This document shows, piece by piece, positions 45,965-58,679 of a stretch of 64,000 bases of DNA (the stretch's first letter is position 1; each line of letters begins with the position of its first letter). The notes below the pieces were generated by a model. The model had not been told where the DNA came from, ran no database searches, and was given only the letters and a program-made list of their open reading frames with translations. The DNA comes from Pogona vitticeps. Taxonomy: Eukaryota; Chordata; Lepidosauria; Squamata; Agamidae. The stretch covers positions 24,609,764 to 24,673,763 of the forward strand of contig NC_135789.1 in NCBI RefSeq assembly GCF_051106095.1, read 5' to 3'. The translations under genes were made by a program, and so were the position numbers.

Positions 45965-46378
45965 CATTGGTGCCTCGCTAGACAGTTACCCCGCATGACA
46001 ATTTTTTCGCTAGACATTGACTTTTTGCGATCGCTATAGCGATTCGCAAAACAGTGATTCCTATGGGGGAATTTCACTGGACGATGTTTGGTCCCTGCTT
46101 CACAAACTGATTTTTGCTAGATGTCGATTTTGACAGCTCCGTCCGCGCTCGCAAACAGGTGTTTTCGGGACCTAAGCTTCGCAAGACAGCTGATTGGCGG
46201 TTCGCAAAGCAGCTTTCCTATGGCCGATCTTCACTAGACAACGACGATTCTTCCCCATTGGAACGCATTAAACAGGTTTCAATGCATTTCAATGGGGAAA
46301 TGCTTTTCGCTAGACAATGATTTCGCTAAGCAGCGATTTCAGTGGAACGGATTGTCATCGCCTAGCGAGGCACCACTG
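45965..46378. mobile_element. TA-flanked MITE (Tc1/mariner-like), 414 bp
   Basis: The left end CATTGGTGCCTCGCTAG and right end CTAGCGAGGCACCACTG are inverted repeats flanked by TA. The word CGCTAGACA and variants (TCACTAGACAAC, TTCGCTAAGCAG) recur at least eight times in the interior. It lies upstream of PSPH coding exon 1. Confidence 0.85.
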
Positions 46379-46593
46379 TATCAGAGTGAATCAGCCCAAA
46401 CAGATGCAAGATGTGAAAATATTAAAAATTAAGGTATTTGGATGAGTTTCAGAACTGGCAATGAGACCTAAGCTGTATAAAAATAAATACTCCTAACGTT
46501 GCGTTCCTCCAGCTGTAATGGCAAAGCAGGGCAGATATAATTCACAACCACAACTCAAAAGAGTTCTTCTCCATTGCTGGGGCTGAGGAAACG

Positions 46594-46729
46594 CAGTGGT
46601 TCCCCACCTTGGTTCTCCAGATGTTCTTGGACTAAAACTCCCAGAAGCCTTCATCTCCAGCTGTGCTGGCTAGGGTTTCGAGGAGTTGCAGTCCAACGAC
46701 ATCTGGGGACCCAAGGTTGGGAACAAGTG
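46594..46729. mobile_element. hAT-like MITE, about 136 bp, diverged
   Basis: The left end CAGTGGTTCCCCACCTTGG and the right end CCAAGGTTGGGAACAAGTG are imperfect inverted repeats like those of the other hAT MITEs here. Inside are GGACTAAAACTCCCAGAAGCC and GGAGTTGCAGTCCAACG, a shorter inverted pair also seen at 1226-1361. I could not see a clear 8-bp duplication. It lies upstream of PSPH. Confidence 0.7.
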
Positions 46730-48700
46730 TCCCCCAGGAGGTTGGTGGGTCTAGTTTGTTGCCTTCTTGACCACCATTGGCCCAAAGAGTCTTCCATGCT
46801 AAGTCCTGTTAACAAGATTTAAAACTCAGCACCTGAGAAATCAGTGCCCACGAAGCTTTTCTCTGTTTGCTGAAGAAAAGAAGTATTTCCAACATGCTCT
46901 CAGGGCCAGCAAAAGGTTATCTGAGCAGTATCTCCTCTTTGCCACCTTGCAACACGGAGAGGCCCCGCTAAAACCCATCCTTAGGCAGCCGGAGTTACAT
47001 CACGGTTTGGTGACGCACATGAAATCATCCGGGTGGCCCTTCCAAAGTGGCTGCCTGGCTTAACCTGGTGGGACGGATGACCCTTCCAAAAGGCTAGCGA
47101 AGGGGGAGGCAGGAAGGAGCACAGCTGGGCTTATGGCAATGCTCCCAGCACATGCCTGCTTCATTCCCTTGCGTAAGGGTGTATCATGGTGCATGATGTC
47201 CCAGTCCTGCCCTGCACCCCCCCAGACAAAGTTCCCCCATTCCAGGTTTGCCCCCCCCCCCGTCTGGTTTAAAACAAATAGGCCGTTCGGTAAGCACCAG
47301 CAACTCACTGCTGATGAAAAACAACGGGAAGCCCTGCTCTTCTTTCTGATCTCATTTCACAACCCCTCCTGCAAGAACCATAAGGCTTTGCCAGGTTTAT
47401 TTATCCATTTAATCACTTGTTTATTAACAGATTTGAATCCTCTCTCCTATTAGTACTTGAAAACATTAATATTCTGCAACTCCCAGAATCTTGGCAGGAG
47501 AATTCTAGGACAGGTAGTTTTTAAAAGACCACACACACCCATTAAATAGAAGAAGCAGACAGTCTAAAACAGGCTTAGTTACTGCTATTTGGCAAAGGAG
47601 CAAAGATTTATTATCACCAGACTGTAATTGGGATTCTTCCGACTAAACCAGGAGGTGTAAAAGCATCTTTTGAGAAAGTCTCAAAAACATAGGCTGAGCG
47701 CCCAGCCTCATGAGAATGATGGTACTAGTGGTTATGGGAGAAAAAGGGACTGGGACATAAAGGTGGATCTGAAAAAACATTTTTAAAGGTATTCAGGACC
47801 TCTTTCCAGAAAAACAAACAAACTTTAAAAAAAAATCTCAAATCTGTCTAAAGTGAGTAGAGGAAAAAAATATTCCCAGTTAGGGCTGCTGGTGAGAATC
47901 TATCAGGTTTTCTTTTCTCTTCCTGAAAAAATTTATGATTTCAGATATATATTTTTTAAATGGGGAAAAAATAAACTTGCAGGTATACACACATAAAAAC
48001 GGAGGGAACAACCCCCCCCCCCAGGAATCCTCATGTTCTCTGTGGTCCAAAGAGAAGGAAATTTCCCAGTTTCAAGTGAAAATGATGAGAAGCAAATCGA
48101 AACGAAATCCTTCCCCCTTTTCACCAGGGCCCCCTTGCACCTGGCATACAGGTTTTGTGGATGAGGACCTTTTCGAAGGAAAAAAACAAAAGTGAGATTC
48201 AAGATCAAACTAGGAAGAGTTAAGCACTGAAACTCCTAAGCCTGGGAGGGTGTTTTTCCCTTATGTCAATTATTTTTAAAATTGCAGGGTTTTTTTTTCT
48301 AGCCCAAGAAAACTGTCCGTCTCTCAGAGGGGAACTCCTGCTCCCGACTAGAGGAGACCCACTGAGAACTCATGGGATTTACAAAAGCCTCGATCAGCCC
48401 TTCAGTTCATGTAAGAGGCTGAGTGCCAAGTTGTTGGACGGAGGCCACGCTTCCCGGCAGATATTTGCCCAATGCCCAAACTCTGCCCGGTCCTTGACGT
48501 CAGCAGGCTGAGCGGCCCAACGTGGAGAGGGTTAATTTGGCAAGAGAGGCAACCTTGACTCCTTGCCCAACTCTGTGCTAACCCCCCCCCCCGCCGTCAG
48601 CAAATCAGGATCGTCACCACCCTCCACCCCTGCGTCTCCCTTTTCGCTCAAAAGGAGCCAGTCCCCCCGGGAGCGCTTTCTTTACACTCAGCCGCTGAGC
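46730..48700. other. PSPH: Non-coding stretch upstream of PSPH coding exon 1
   Basis: Nothing gene-like was recognised. There are short C runs (47253-47262, 48012-48021, 48584-48592). At about 48590-48700 GC content rises just before the coding exon. If PSPH starts elsewhere (38.5 or 42 kb), this is intron; if it starts here, the last 100 bp would be a promoter. Confidence 0.4.
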
Positions 48701-48794
48701 GACTCCTAAGATGGCTCAAACCTGGGTCCAGAACGACGACGACCGTCTAAACAGCGATGCCCAACTCTCCCATAACAGGAAGGTGCCCAAAAGG

Positions 48795-51700
48795 ATGGCC
48801 TCGCTGATGGAGCTGAAGGAGGTCTTCCACAACGCCGACGCCGTCTGCTTCGACGTGGACAGCACGGTCATCCGGGAGGAAGGCATCGACGAACTCGCCA
48901 AGTTCTGCGGCGTCGGAGACGCGGTGGCGGAAATGTACGTAATCTCTAAGGGCGATCGCAGCGGGCCGGCTGCTGCCGCTTCCCCGAATGGAGGAAATTC
49001 GATTAAGGTGCAAGTCGTCGGAGATTTCCAACCCAAGTTTGGCAGTGGGGGGTGACAGCGGCAGGACCCTGGGGTGCTTTGGAGAGCTGGTTTTCTGTTT
49101 TATTTTTCTTTTCAGCGCAAGATGCTGAATGCACATTGGGGACTCCAGAAAAAGGTCCCTCCCCATCCTCCTGCTCTGCTATCCAAACCCCCTCTGGAGG
49201 CCATTCTTTCTCCCTTTTCAGGACCCGCAGGGCCATGGGTGGTTCGGTCACGTTCAAGGCAGCGTTGACGGCACGGCTGGGACTCATACGCCCTTCCTGT
49301 GAACAAGTGCAGAAGCTAATATCGGAGCATCCCCCCCAGTTAACGCCAGGAATAAGGTAAGACCTGTTTGGCAGACAGGGAGATCCCTCCCCCCCCACAA
49401 TCTTCCATGCTGATTTCTTCTTGAGAGGCTGCCATGCTACGGGAGTAAAATCGGAACTGTGGGCCGTGAAGTAAATTCTGATTTATGGCAGTTCTTCTCA
49501 AGAGTCTGGTAGGTATAGAGGACTCAGAAGCAGTTGAGAAATCGCTCCTTCTGGTGGCACTCTGGGATCCCCATGGCGCTTGCCCAAGGATGCAGGAGGT
49601 CCCATCCTGCCAGCCTCGTACATCAGCGAATATGGATGAAACGTTTGTCCACATTCGTCAAATATGGATGAGATCGGCCTTCTTGTTGATCTCGGAGGGC
49701 TCCTCTCACAGGAGGTGCAAGGGGACTGGAACCTCCTGACTTCTGGCTTCAATAGTGAGGCGCTCCAACTTCCTGAGCTGTGCCAGCACACAGCAGTACA
49801 CAGGGGGAAAGAAAAGAGCAGAAGGTGCACCAAAGAATAAGGGATCCCGGCCCCCAGTTGCATTCCCGTTGAGGATGTCTGTACTGTATTTATATCTGTT
49901 TCTTTAAACTGGAGCATGTTTGCGAGAGGAAATGGATGTTGTGTTTCAAAAGGTCTGTCACCTTGTGCTGGCGGACACTTTGACATCTTCATGGCTTATA
50001 CCTTCGGGCCCTCTCGAGATGCTCATGGAGCGGCCCCTCTCCACAACCCCAGAGGCACCTTTGAGTCTCTCTCTTGCCCCTTTTTGCCTCTGTGTTCAGA
50101 GTGGTAGATAAAGCAGGGCTCCTGGGGCTGAGACCCAGGCTGCTGAAATAGGTTGTTATGTGACATCAAGTTGCCTTCAACTTATGGAAACCTCATGAAT
50201 GAGCGATCTCTAAAATGTCCTGTCTTCAATGGCCCTGCTCGGCTCTTGCTAACTCAAGCCTGTGACTTCCTTTAGAGAAATCAATCGCATCTCGCATTTG
50301 ATTTTCCTCTCTCCCTGCGGCCTTCCACCTTTCCCAGCATGATGGCCTTTTTTTTGCAATGAACCCTGCTTTCTCACGATGTGCTCAAAATAGAACAGCC
50401 TCAGTTTCTACATTTTTGCCTCCAGAGATCGTTCAAGCTTGATTCAATCTAGGACCCACCTCTTCGCCTTTCTGGCAGTTCAGAGTATCTGCAAAATATA
50501 GTGTCCAAACAAAAAGAGTTGTGGGGTTTTTTTTTGGACATGGCGTTCTGTTTTGCCTCGAAGGGAACTGGTCAACCGGCTCCACCAACGAGGGGTCCAG
50601 GTCTTCTTAATCTCTGGAGGGTTTCAAAGCATCGTCGAGCACGTCGCCTCCCAGCTCAACATTCCCGTCTCCAACGTCTTCGCCAACCGCTTGAAGTTCT
50701 ACTTTAACGGTAAGATCTCCCAAAGCAAGTACCTGTGTCAGATTTCATGGGGATCTGTCGAGCAGAGGATGCTGAGTCAGGAAAGATTAAAACATGAAAG
50801 AGCATTGTGGATTCTGTTCAGCAAGAGAAAAGGTATGTGTGGTTTTTTTGGAAGTCTTAAGAAAAAAACTTTCTCCCAGGGTAGGATTTCTTTCAAGGAA
50901 ACACAATCCATTTTTATTCCTCTCCTGCCAGAATCTGCTCTGACTCTTAACTCCTTGCTTAAGCGCCTTTCTTCCTCAACAGCCAGATTCTTCCATTCTT
51001 GGTTCAAAAGGCAAACATAACCTACAGGCGGACCTTTTGGCTTCAGGAGTTCTGTTGGGTTTTGAGCTTTGATTTTGTCCAACACTCACTGGCCATCCCA
51101 CTTTCCAACATCCCACAGACCGAGAAACAGTTCCTTTCAGAGCAGCTACTGTGAGCAGCAATGCATGATGGGAGGAATGGCAAGCATCCTGCCAGGCTCC
51201 TGTGAGGCCAGATGAGATGTTATCTCAGTAGATGCTTAGTTCACTTTCCAAATACTTTAGCCTTGCTTGCTGGGAAGGTCTTACATTCCCCGGATCATTT
51301 GGGTTCGCTTAAAGAAGCAGTCTGGCCGATTATCATAACCCCGTCGGCCCGCTGGTTTCAGAACAGAGTTCCCTGAGATTAAGGTTGAACTCTTAGCTCT
51401 GGTCCACCGAAAGAGCAAGGCACTCAGCTTCTAAAGTCAGCACATTATGCAAGACTGCTTATCGACATATCATGTCGATAATAAAACACAAGTTCAAGGT
51501 AAAAGACCAATAAAATGGCCAATAAAATCACTGTACAGCCAAAAGCAGCTTTCAGGGGATAAATTGGGTTCACTTGGCCAGGCCAAGACACTGGACTCCT
51601 CCAGGTGGAGTACATAGTTGTTTCACCATCCCTACGACGTTACTCTTAGCTTGCTCAGTACAGTGCTTTTTTGCTCCTTTTTCCTCCTCCTGAAAGCATG

Positions 51701-54141
51701 GTTTATTTTTAGTCCTGTTTTGTACCGGGCAGGTGGAATTTAGCGCTAAAGCACTCTAGTTTAAAATGGCTCACAAGAAGCTGCTGGTTGGAAGCTTTGA
51801 GTTAGCAGTCAGAACAAGCCAACAAAGCTGCAGCAGAGAAACCCCAGCATCAGAGAGAATAGTTGATTGGCTTGAAACTTGGCACCTTCCATGTCGAACC
51901 CCCTGCCTTGGTGGGATGCTTCTTTTTATTTCATATGTTTAGCGTCCACATTATTCTGAGGGCACATGGCTGATTTTCCCCTCTGCGGTGCATTTCTAGG
52001 AGAATATGCCGGCTTTGATGAAACACAGCCCACCGCTGAATCTGGCGGCAAAGGACAAGTTATTAGTTACCTAAAGGAGCAGTTTCAGTTTAAGAAGGTG
52101 GTGATGATTGGAGATGGAGCGACGGATATGGAAGCCTGCCCTCCAGCGGTGAGTTTCTGCGGCCTCCCTGATTATTCTTCTGCGTCATTATTGAGGATTC
52201 TTCTGTTTTATTCCCTGACAGGGGTGCACAGGCTATTTGACTCAAGGGGTGGGAGAGCAGATGCTCCAGGCTTCAGCTCCCCTAATCCTTGACTATTGGA
52301 CATGCTGGTGAAGGATGATGGGATACGATGTCCAGCAACATCTGGAAACCAAAGGTCTCCCATCCCGGGCTCAAACGTTACTAGAGAAAGCGTATTTATT
52401 GCTTAAGCATTCTGCACTTCCTCCTATCAGCCCACAGCGACTTCTCTAGCCATAGCAACTTTGTGAATTAGGCTTAGCAGAGAAGCTTCTTGGATGAAAG
52501 AGGATTTGAACTCAGTTCTCAACAGGCCAGCTGCCAGACTTCTTGTGACTCACAGGAACTAGCCAAGCGTGACCTAGGAAGCCATGCCTTCTGCTGATCC
52601 AGATTCCTGCTACCTCTAATCCAGCATTTCTAACGTTGACTATCCTAGATCTCTCATATTCTCTGGTGGTCTCCCGTACAAGGACTGACCAAGGTCACTC
52701 CTGCTTTGCTTCCTAAATCATAATGAAGAGGAATGAATACCTTGTGTGCTTCTGAGCACCCAGGATAGTATACTGTTATTAGTTACTTCTATTATTACAC
52801 CTGGAGCCAAAGGGTGGTGCACATGGCTTTTTTCTTCCCCTCTCTAAATTTCACAACAACCCTAAGAGGTAGGCCAAGCTGAGAAACAACCGTTCAGAGC
52901 CTCCCAGTGAGTTTTGGAACTCTGTAGAGACTTGAACCAAGACCCCTCAAGTCTAAGACGATGACCGCTAGGGTTCAATGCCTTTCATCTGCCACGATCT
53001 TTTGCTCCCTCGGGCAGATTTGCCCATGTAACTTAAAACTTTAACATGTTTCACACATCTCAAAGTGCAGTGTCACAGCACCCTGTGTACCACAAAAACC
53101 ACAAAATAATTCAACTCTGCTATGTGTGCACAGGGCAAAATCCCTCTCCATCAAGTCTAGGAAATGACGAGGGGCGGGCGAGCAGGCAGGCAAGGCAAGG
53201 CAGACAGACAGACAAGACAGATAGATAAAATTTGCATGTGCTTTGCAAGACCCAGCGTTGATGCTTGTTCCTGGTTAATGATTTTACCTTTGTTAATGAT
53301 TTCTTTTCGTCTCTGTCATGCAAGGTGAGCCAAATGGAAAGGAAAGGGTCAGAGAAAGCAGCCAGGGCACTGATAACCAGCATTAAGAAACAAACTCTTC
53401 TGGCTCTGCTTTGCAAAAGCATTTTGAAGCAAGACCTTACTTTATCACATCACATGACTGGCAAAGCAAAAGGGGAATACAGCTTGGCCGCTGCTATAAA
53501 TCTACTGCTTCTGGATAGCAAGCAGATTATGTCGAGTCAGGAAAGTCAACATTTCCAGAGTTTTCCCCCTTCCATGTTGGCAGGGCCATTTCCTCTTGGG
53601 GAACTGGCACCAGCTTCCTGGGAACAAAATGACTGGGGCAGGATCAGCTTCGTGCTTCACCAATGGCATTAAAGATTTTTCCGCCCGTTTGGGCTGAACT
53701 GTTCATATTCCCTGACAATTTCTTTTGTGCTCTCCTTGTTTGAAGAAACCTGGCAGAATCTAAACAGCTTTCTGTGTTCCTCAGTTCCTCGTAACAGAGC
53801 TTGGGAAAAATGACTTTATTTTTTTAAAATTTCACTTTCTGGTCCAAAAATGTACACGTCCAAGCATCATTCTGCGCCCTCCAGCATCTTGGGCTTGTCT
53901 GGGGTGCTGCCAGAGGTCTTTCTGTTCCCTCCACTGCATCCTCTTTTGTCCTTCATTGTGGGAACCTTGGGAAGTGTTTTATTTTCTGAAACACAGACGT
54001 AAACCTTGTCTTTTGCTTTCTTTTGTCCAGGACTGTTTCATCGGCTTTGGCGGCAACGTCGTGCGGAAGCAAGTCAAGGAAAAAGCAAAATGGTACATCA
54101 CCCACTTCGACGAGCTGCTGAAGGAACTGGAGGAGCGATAA
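48795..54141 (+). CDS. PSPH: Phosphoserine phosphatase
   Basis: Five coding exons: 48795-48934, 49222-49356, 50564-50709, 52000-52148, 54031-54141. All phases close, giving 226 aa (human 225). The enzyme hydrolyses O-phosphoserine to serine, the last step of the phosphorylated serine pathway, in the cytosol. It is a HAD-family phosphatase: nucleophile D20 and acid D22 in DVDST, S109-G110-G111 (motif II), K158, and motif III GDGATD with D179 and D183, all at the positions known in the human enzyme. That numbering selects ATG 48795 ([11 protein letters not shown] aligning with human MVSHSELRKLF). An in-frame ATG at 48711 would add 28 residues; an acceptor-like CATAACAG at 48771-48778 suggests instead that the upstream part is intron or leader. 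Confidence 0.96.
50150..50480 (-). mobile_element. RTE/BovB-like LINE 3' fragment, copy B
   Basis: The phrases AACTTATGGAAACCTCATGAATGAGCG, AATGGCCCTGCTCGGCTCTTGC and TTTGATTTTCCTCTCTCCCTGC match the fragment at 23523-23760. They have the same general order as the BovB copy at 6475-6771 (both read ...ACC(C)CATGAA... near the left end). It is heavily decayed. It lies in the PSPH intron 2-3, ending about 80 bp before exon 3. Confidence 0.55.
53165..53230. repeat. Short tandem repeats (AGGC/AGAC/GATA)
   Basis: The run GGCAGGCAAGGCAAGGCAGA, then CAGACAGACAAGACAGATAGATA, is a compound microsatellite in PSPH intron 4. Confidence 0.8.
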
Positions 54142-54560
54142 ATTATAAACTAGGCTTATTTTATTAACACTTGTCATAGGTAGATGTATGATTATGCAAT
54201 TAAACAAGTTCGTATTGTTATTTGCAAATGTAAGGGTCTTGGAACTTTTTTCCCTCCCCTGAATGAGTTCTCCCAGGCTCTGACGAGTCTGCCTGCATTC
54301 CATGTTGCTTCTGGGGATGAGGTTAGGGTTGGGGAGAAAGGATCAGTGCCCCAAATCACTTTCTCAAAAGAGAAAATTGCATCTGTGTTGCAATAGGATT
54401 AAAATGCTTATTATGGGGAGTTTTCTGATCCCTGTGAGAACTCCACCAAGAATATAAAAGATGTCCTATCTCCAAAGAAAAACGTAGCCATAATCAAGCA
54501 CGTCCTTCCCAAACACTCAGAATGTACACAGAGTGCAATAAAAGAAAAAATAGAATCAGA
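54142..54560 (+). promoter_or_regulatory. PSPH: PSPH 3'UTR with poly(A) signal AATAAA at 54537-54542
   Basis: The TAA at 54139-54141 is followed by about 400 nt and then GTGCAATAAAAG, a canonical signal. Cleavage should fall shortly after 54555. Confidence 0.75.
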
Positions 54561-56969
54561 TAAACCGAACCACACACTTCTTGTATTTCTTTACCCCAAT
54601 TCATTTTCAATTTCCCAATGACAGGATCAATGCACTGATAACTGTAACGCATCACATCTTCTTCAATGCACCATAATTTTCTGAAATAATGACAGTGAGG
54701 TTTTCTTTTAAAATCCCCAATACATCATGTTGTCTTGGACAACCCCCCCACCTGCATGTGAAAAGTGGCTGAAATTAGGATGTCCTCAAAAAGTCAACTC
54801 TGTAGATCTGAATCTGCATTTGGCCACAGAATAGGATTCTAGGGGAGGGGCTGGTAAAGATCCCAATGCAACCTCCACCCCACCCCACCCCCTTAGCTTC
54901 CTATATTAAAGGATGGAGCAGGTTGGAAAAGTCCCCTTGCGTCTTTTAGAAGTCGTGGGAAGGAATGCCGCCATGTTTTAGGGTCTCTTCCAGAGGCACA
55001 AAAAAGGTAGCTATAAAAATATTATTGGCCACTAGAGGGTGACAGAGGGCTTTTTAAAAGTAAAAAATGTTTCAAAAGAAAATTATTTTCATGGAGGTGG
55101 AAAAGCAGGGCGCAGGTACAGCTCTTCAAGGGAAAGGTGTGGGCATCAGCATCTCTTAGGCCTGTGGGATCACTTTCCACTTTGAAAGACTGATATTTAG
55201 GGGTATCAATGGCATGGAAACCCTGACCTATTTAGAAAGCAAACTGTAGCAAAGGAAAGCTTTCAAGAAGTGCAATTCACTCTTTTTGCTGGAAAAAGAG
55301 AGGGGACAAGGCAAACTGGAGGGGGCTGTCAAAACAGATGGGGTGGCAGCAATGTTTCTATCTCAAAGAGCTTTAAGAAATCAGATGTGAAAGCTCTCAG
55401 GAGTGGAAAGAGCAAGACGGTTTTTACAGAACCCCTGGGGGCTCTTCATTAGGTGCAATTTCTGACCGACAGCCCCCAATTCTTGGTGTTCTTCTTCGGA
55501 AGCCATTACTGTATTTTGGAAACAACCACCACTTACTATGGCCAATACTCAAGCTGTCTTTACAAGATGCTCTCCTGGGGGATTGGCTGCATCTTCTTTG
55601 CCTCCTCTTGCCTGGGAGAAAGCCGAAAAAGAGTTGCTAGCATTTGGGGAGAGAAAATGCTCTTCCTAGAATAGCGTCCTCTGGCTAAGCAGAAGCACTT
55701 CTTGCACGGACAATAGCGGCATTGTGGCAGAACCGAGGAACTTGAAATGTGCCAAGGTTTCTCTCTAGGGAGGGGGATGGGAAAAGAGCGCCTTTCTTCT
55801 TTTCCTCTCCAGGAAATGAAGGTCAAGAGTTGAGCCAGGATCCCTCTTTGGCAAATGAGCACATTCAAGGCTCCCAAATGGGTTATTGTAACTTGTCTTG
55901 GAAGATGCCTTGTAGAAAACAGCTAAAAAAGGAAGGTTTACTCCCAAGAGTTACTCCGAGACAGCAAACCGAGATGGGGTTTTTTTTTCACTCTTTCTTT
56001 CCTCCCCTCCTTAAAAGAGAGAAGTCAGGGCTGTTGGATAAAAATCGATGATTCTATAAGTCCAAAAAGGTAATATTCTGAAGCTCCAGCCTAATTTGCA
56101 AGCTACCATCCAAAACAACCACATATCATGGTGCCTTAGAATGGCCATCATTAAGATGTCATAGTTCCTGGTGGAATCCATTGGAGTGCACCATTTTTCA
56201 TCCCAAAAAACTACAGCCAAGAAAGAAGTGAAAAGCCATCTATCTGCCACTACAACAGCATGGAAGCCGGGTTTGGTGGAAGGCACCGACGGCCGCCATC
56301 AGGTTGGCCTGACCCGATGAAATAGCGTCGATGTCCTTCTGCTTGGCAATCCCATGATATTTTGCTCTAAGAGGCAGCATGGCTTCCCCTTTGGAACCTG
56401 AAAAGTTAGGGGTTGCTTCAGGTCAGGGGATCTGATCACTTCTACTCAGGTAAAAACAGGATTCTGTGCTTCTGTTGTGGTTTTAGAAAGCCCCGATAAC
56501 TTCAGACGGAGACCCCCTGGCGCATTTTGTGCTGTTCTGAGGATTTTGTGAGAAATCTGTCACATCCATGACACCCTCCCAATCCGACAGAAGAACGAAG
56601 CCAGAGGTTGTATAAAGGGGTGATTTCTACAGCCTGTATCCTTAGCTGCGCTCTCGTAGAGAGGAAAGAAAACAGATTCCGGGTAGGTTATGAGTACAAT
56701 GCTATTACAGAAAATAGTTGCAATAAATGATGGGACTGTAAATCTGTTTTTTAAAAAAACCAGTGACTCTTAACAGTTAACAAATCACTGCTTTGGGGTC
56801 TTGGATCCTGAACTGTAACAAATTAGTTTTTAAAAGCAAGTGTCCAAGCTTAATTACACACTTCAAATGTTGGTGGTTGGCACTTGGGTCTGTTATGAGC
56901 AAAAGTCACACTTCCTTCAGGTGGGGTGACAGTTTAGAAAGAGGATTCCCTAAATATCACACAGGACGG

Positions 56970-57008
<39 letters not shown>

Positions 57009-57035
57009 AGGGAGTCTTTGGAGGAGGAGAAGGAG
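54561..57035. other. PSPH-NIPSNAP2 intergenic region, left part
   Basis: No conserved exon was recognised. The open frames here are short and do not resemble known proteins. A (GA)n microsatellite lies at 56968-57011. The two flanking genes converge here, so the stretch holds no expected promoter. Confidence 0.5.
56968..57015. repeat. (GA)n / (GGGA)n microsatellite
   Basis: A run of about 17 GA dinucleotides is followed by three GGGA-like units. It directly precedes the CR1 copy. Confidence 0.9.
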
Positions 57036-57039
57036 AGAT

Positions 57040-57880
57040 CATGGAACCACAAATCAGTTCAGGGAATTTTAGACGTCACCTGAAAGCAAGGGAGAATGGG
57101 TGGAATCTAAGCCCTTGTATGGTTTGCAAACCGCAGACCCAAATAAAGAAACCAAACACAGTTACAAGACGGGGGATGCCTGGCTCAGCAACACTGCAAG
57201 GGAAAAGAATATTGGAATTGTCGTAGATCACAGGCTGAATATGAGCCAACAGTGGGATGGGGCTGCAAAAAAGGCCAATGCTATTTTAGGCTGCATTAAC
57301 AGAAATATAGTCTCCAAATCCCGTGAGGTCCTAGCCCTCCTCAGTTCAGTTTTGATTAGGCCTCATCTCGAGTCTTGTGTGTCCAGTTCTGGACACCACA
57401 CTTGAAGAAGGAGGCCAACAAACTGGAGCAAGTTCAGAAGAGGGCAAGAAGGATCATTAGGAGGCTGGAGACCAAGCCCTAGGAGGAAAGATGGAAAGAA
57501 CTGCAAGTGTTTAGCCTTCAGAAAAGAAGACGGAGGGGAGAGTGGATAGAACTCTTCAAAGACTTGAAAGGTCTACAGAGGAGGGGCAGGATCTGTTCTC
57601 TAATATCCCAGAGTGCAGGACACACAGCAATGGGCCCAGGTCACAGGAAGCCAGATTTTGGTTGAATATCAAGAAAAACTTCGTGCTCGAGCAGTACGAC
57701 AATAGAATCAATGACCTCGAGAGGTAGTGAGCGCTCAACCACTGGAAGCATTGAAGAGAAACTGAGACAATCACCGGACAGATATCCTTTGATTTGTATC
57801 CTTGCATTCAGGACTTAGTGGTTGGACTTAGTGGCTTTATAGGCCCCTTCCAACATCATGATTCTGATTCTCTGATAACG
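57040..57880 (+). mobile_element. CR1 LINE, 5'-truncated copy in plus orientation
   Basis: The plus strand encodes the interrupted end of a CR1 reverse transcriptase: LGIVVDHRLNMSQQ-like (IGIVVDHRLNMSQQWDGAAK), then KANAILGCINRNI and EVLALLSSVLIRPHLESCV. Nucleotide phrases TCCAGTTCTGGACACCACAC and AAGATGGAAAGAACTGCAAG follow. It finishes with the CR1 3' tail words GGCCCCTTCCAACATCATGATTCTGATTCTCTGA. The decay is moderate. Confidence 0.85.
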
Positions 57881-58679
57881 ACACCCTTTTGAAAGAGTTT
57901 GGACTTAGTGGCTTTCGATTGCAAAGTTCGGAAAGAAGGCTACAGAAAGCCTTCCGAGAAGTGTGTAAGGCAACTGGCACAAGCCGTGGACCGATTGAAT
58001 AACTGATCTGATAGTGAAGCTGGAGGCATGACACATGGGGAAAGAGGAGGGTTCAAGAGGTCACATGGGGAAATTCCAGGCCCCACGGACAGACAAAGGG
58101 TCAGTGAGGAGGAATGTGCCCAGGGCACATTTCAGAGGTTTTTCCACATCAGGCGAAGCAGCTCAAATTCCTTGCTTATTCCCAGCTAGAAAAATACCAG
58201 GGAAATGACAGTCACAGAACCAACTTCCAGCTAACTGCCAGGTCAAAGCAGTTAGGAAAAAAAAAGAGGTATGTCACTAGAGTTGCACTCTCTGCCCCAT
58301 GGGAAATACTGTGAAGGAGTACATTCTTATCCATGAAAAGGAGTGCAAAAAAATAAATCTTTTGTTTCGGCACCTCTGCCATTCCCTCCTACAAAAAATG
58401 AATGGACTGGAAGCTTAATCTTGTGGTAGGACAGCATCCTCCCCCACATCTGAAGGCACAATTTACAAAAAGTAAAAGCAGCATCAGAGTCTGGGCCTGC
58501 ATTAAACGGGAACCTTACAGTATCATGTTACACATTTGGAAAGAAATCCACTTGGTTTCAGTGAGATTGACCTGCCGCCTTAAAATCCCAGGAGACCCAC
58601 CAGCTTCTTCTCCATCTCAGTAGGAACTCAACACGCACTGCTGCTGAAAGAAGTCCAAACCATACCGATAATATGCGAA

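Noticed and set aside
51460-51482. Small dyad TTATCGACAT / ATGTCGATAA in PSPH intron 3
   Set aside because: A 10-bp stem with a 3-nt loop is short enough to arise by chance in a window of this size, and nothing around it adds support.
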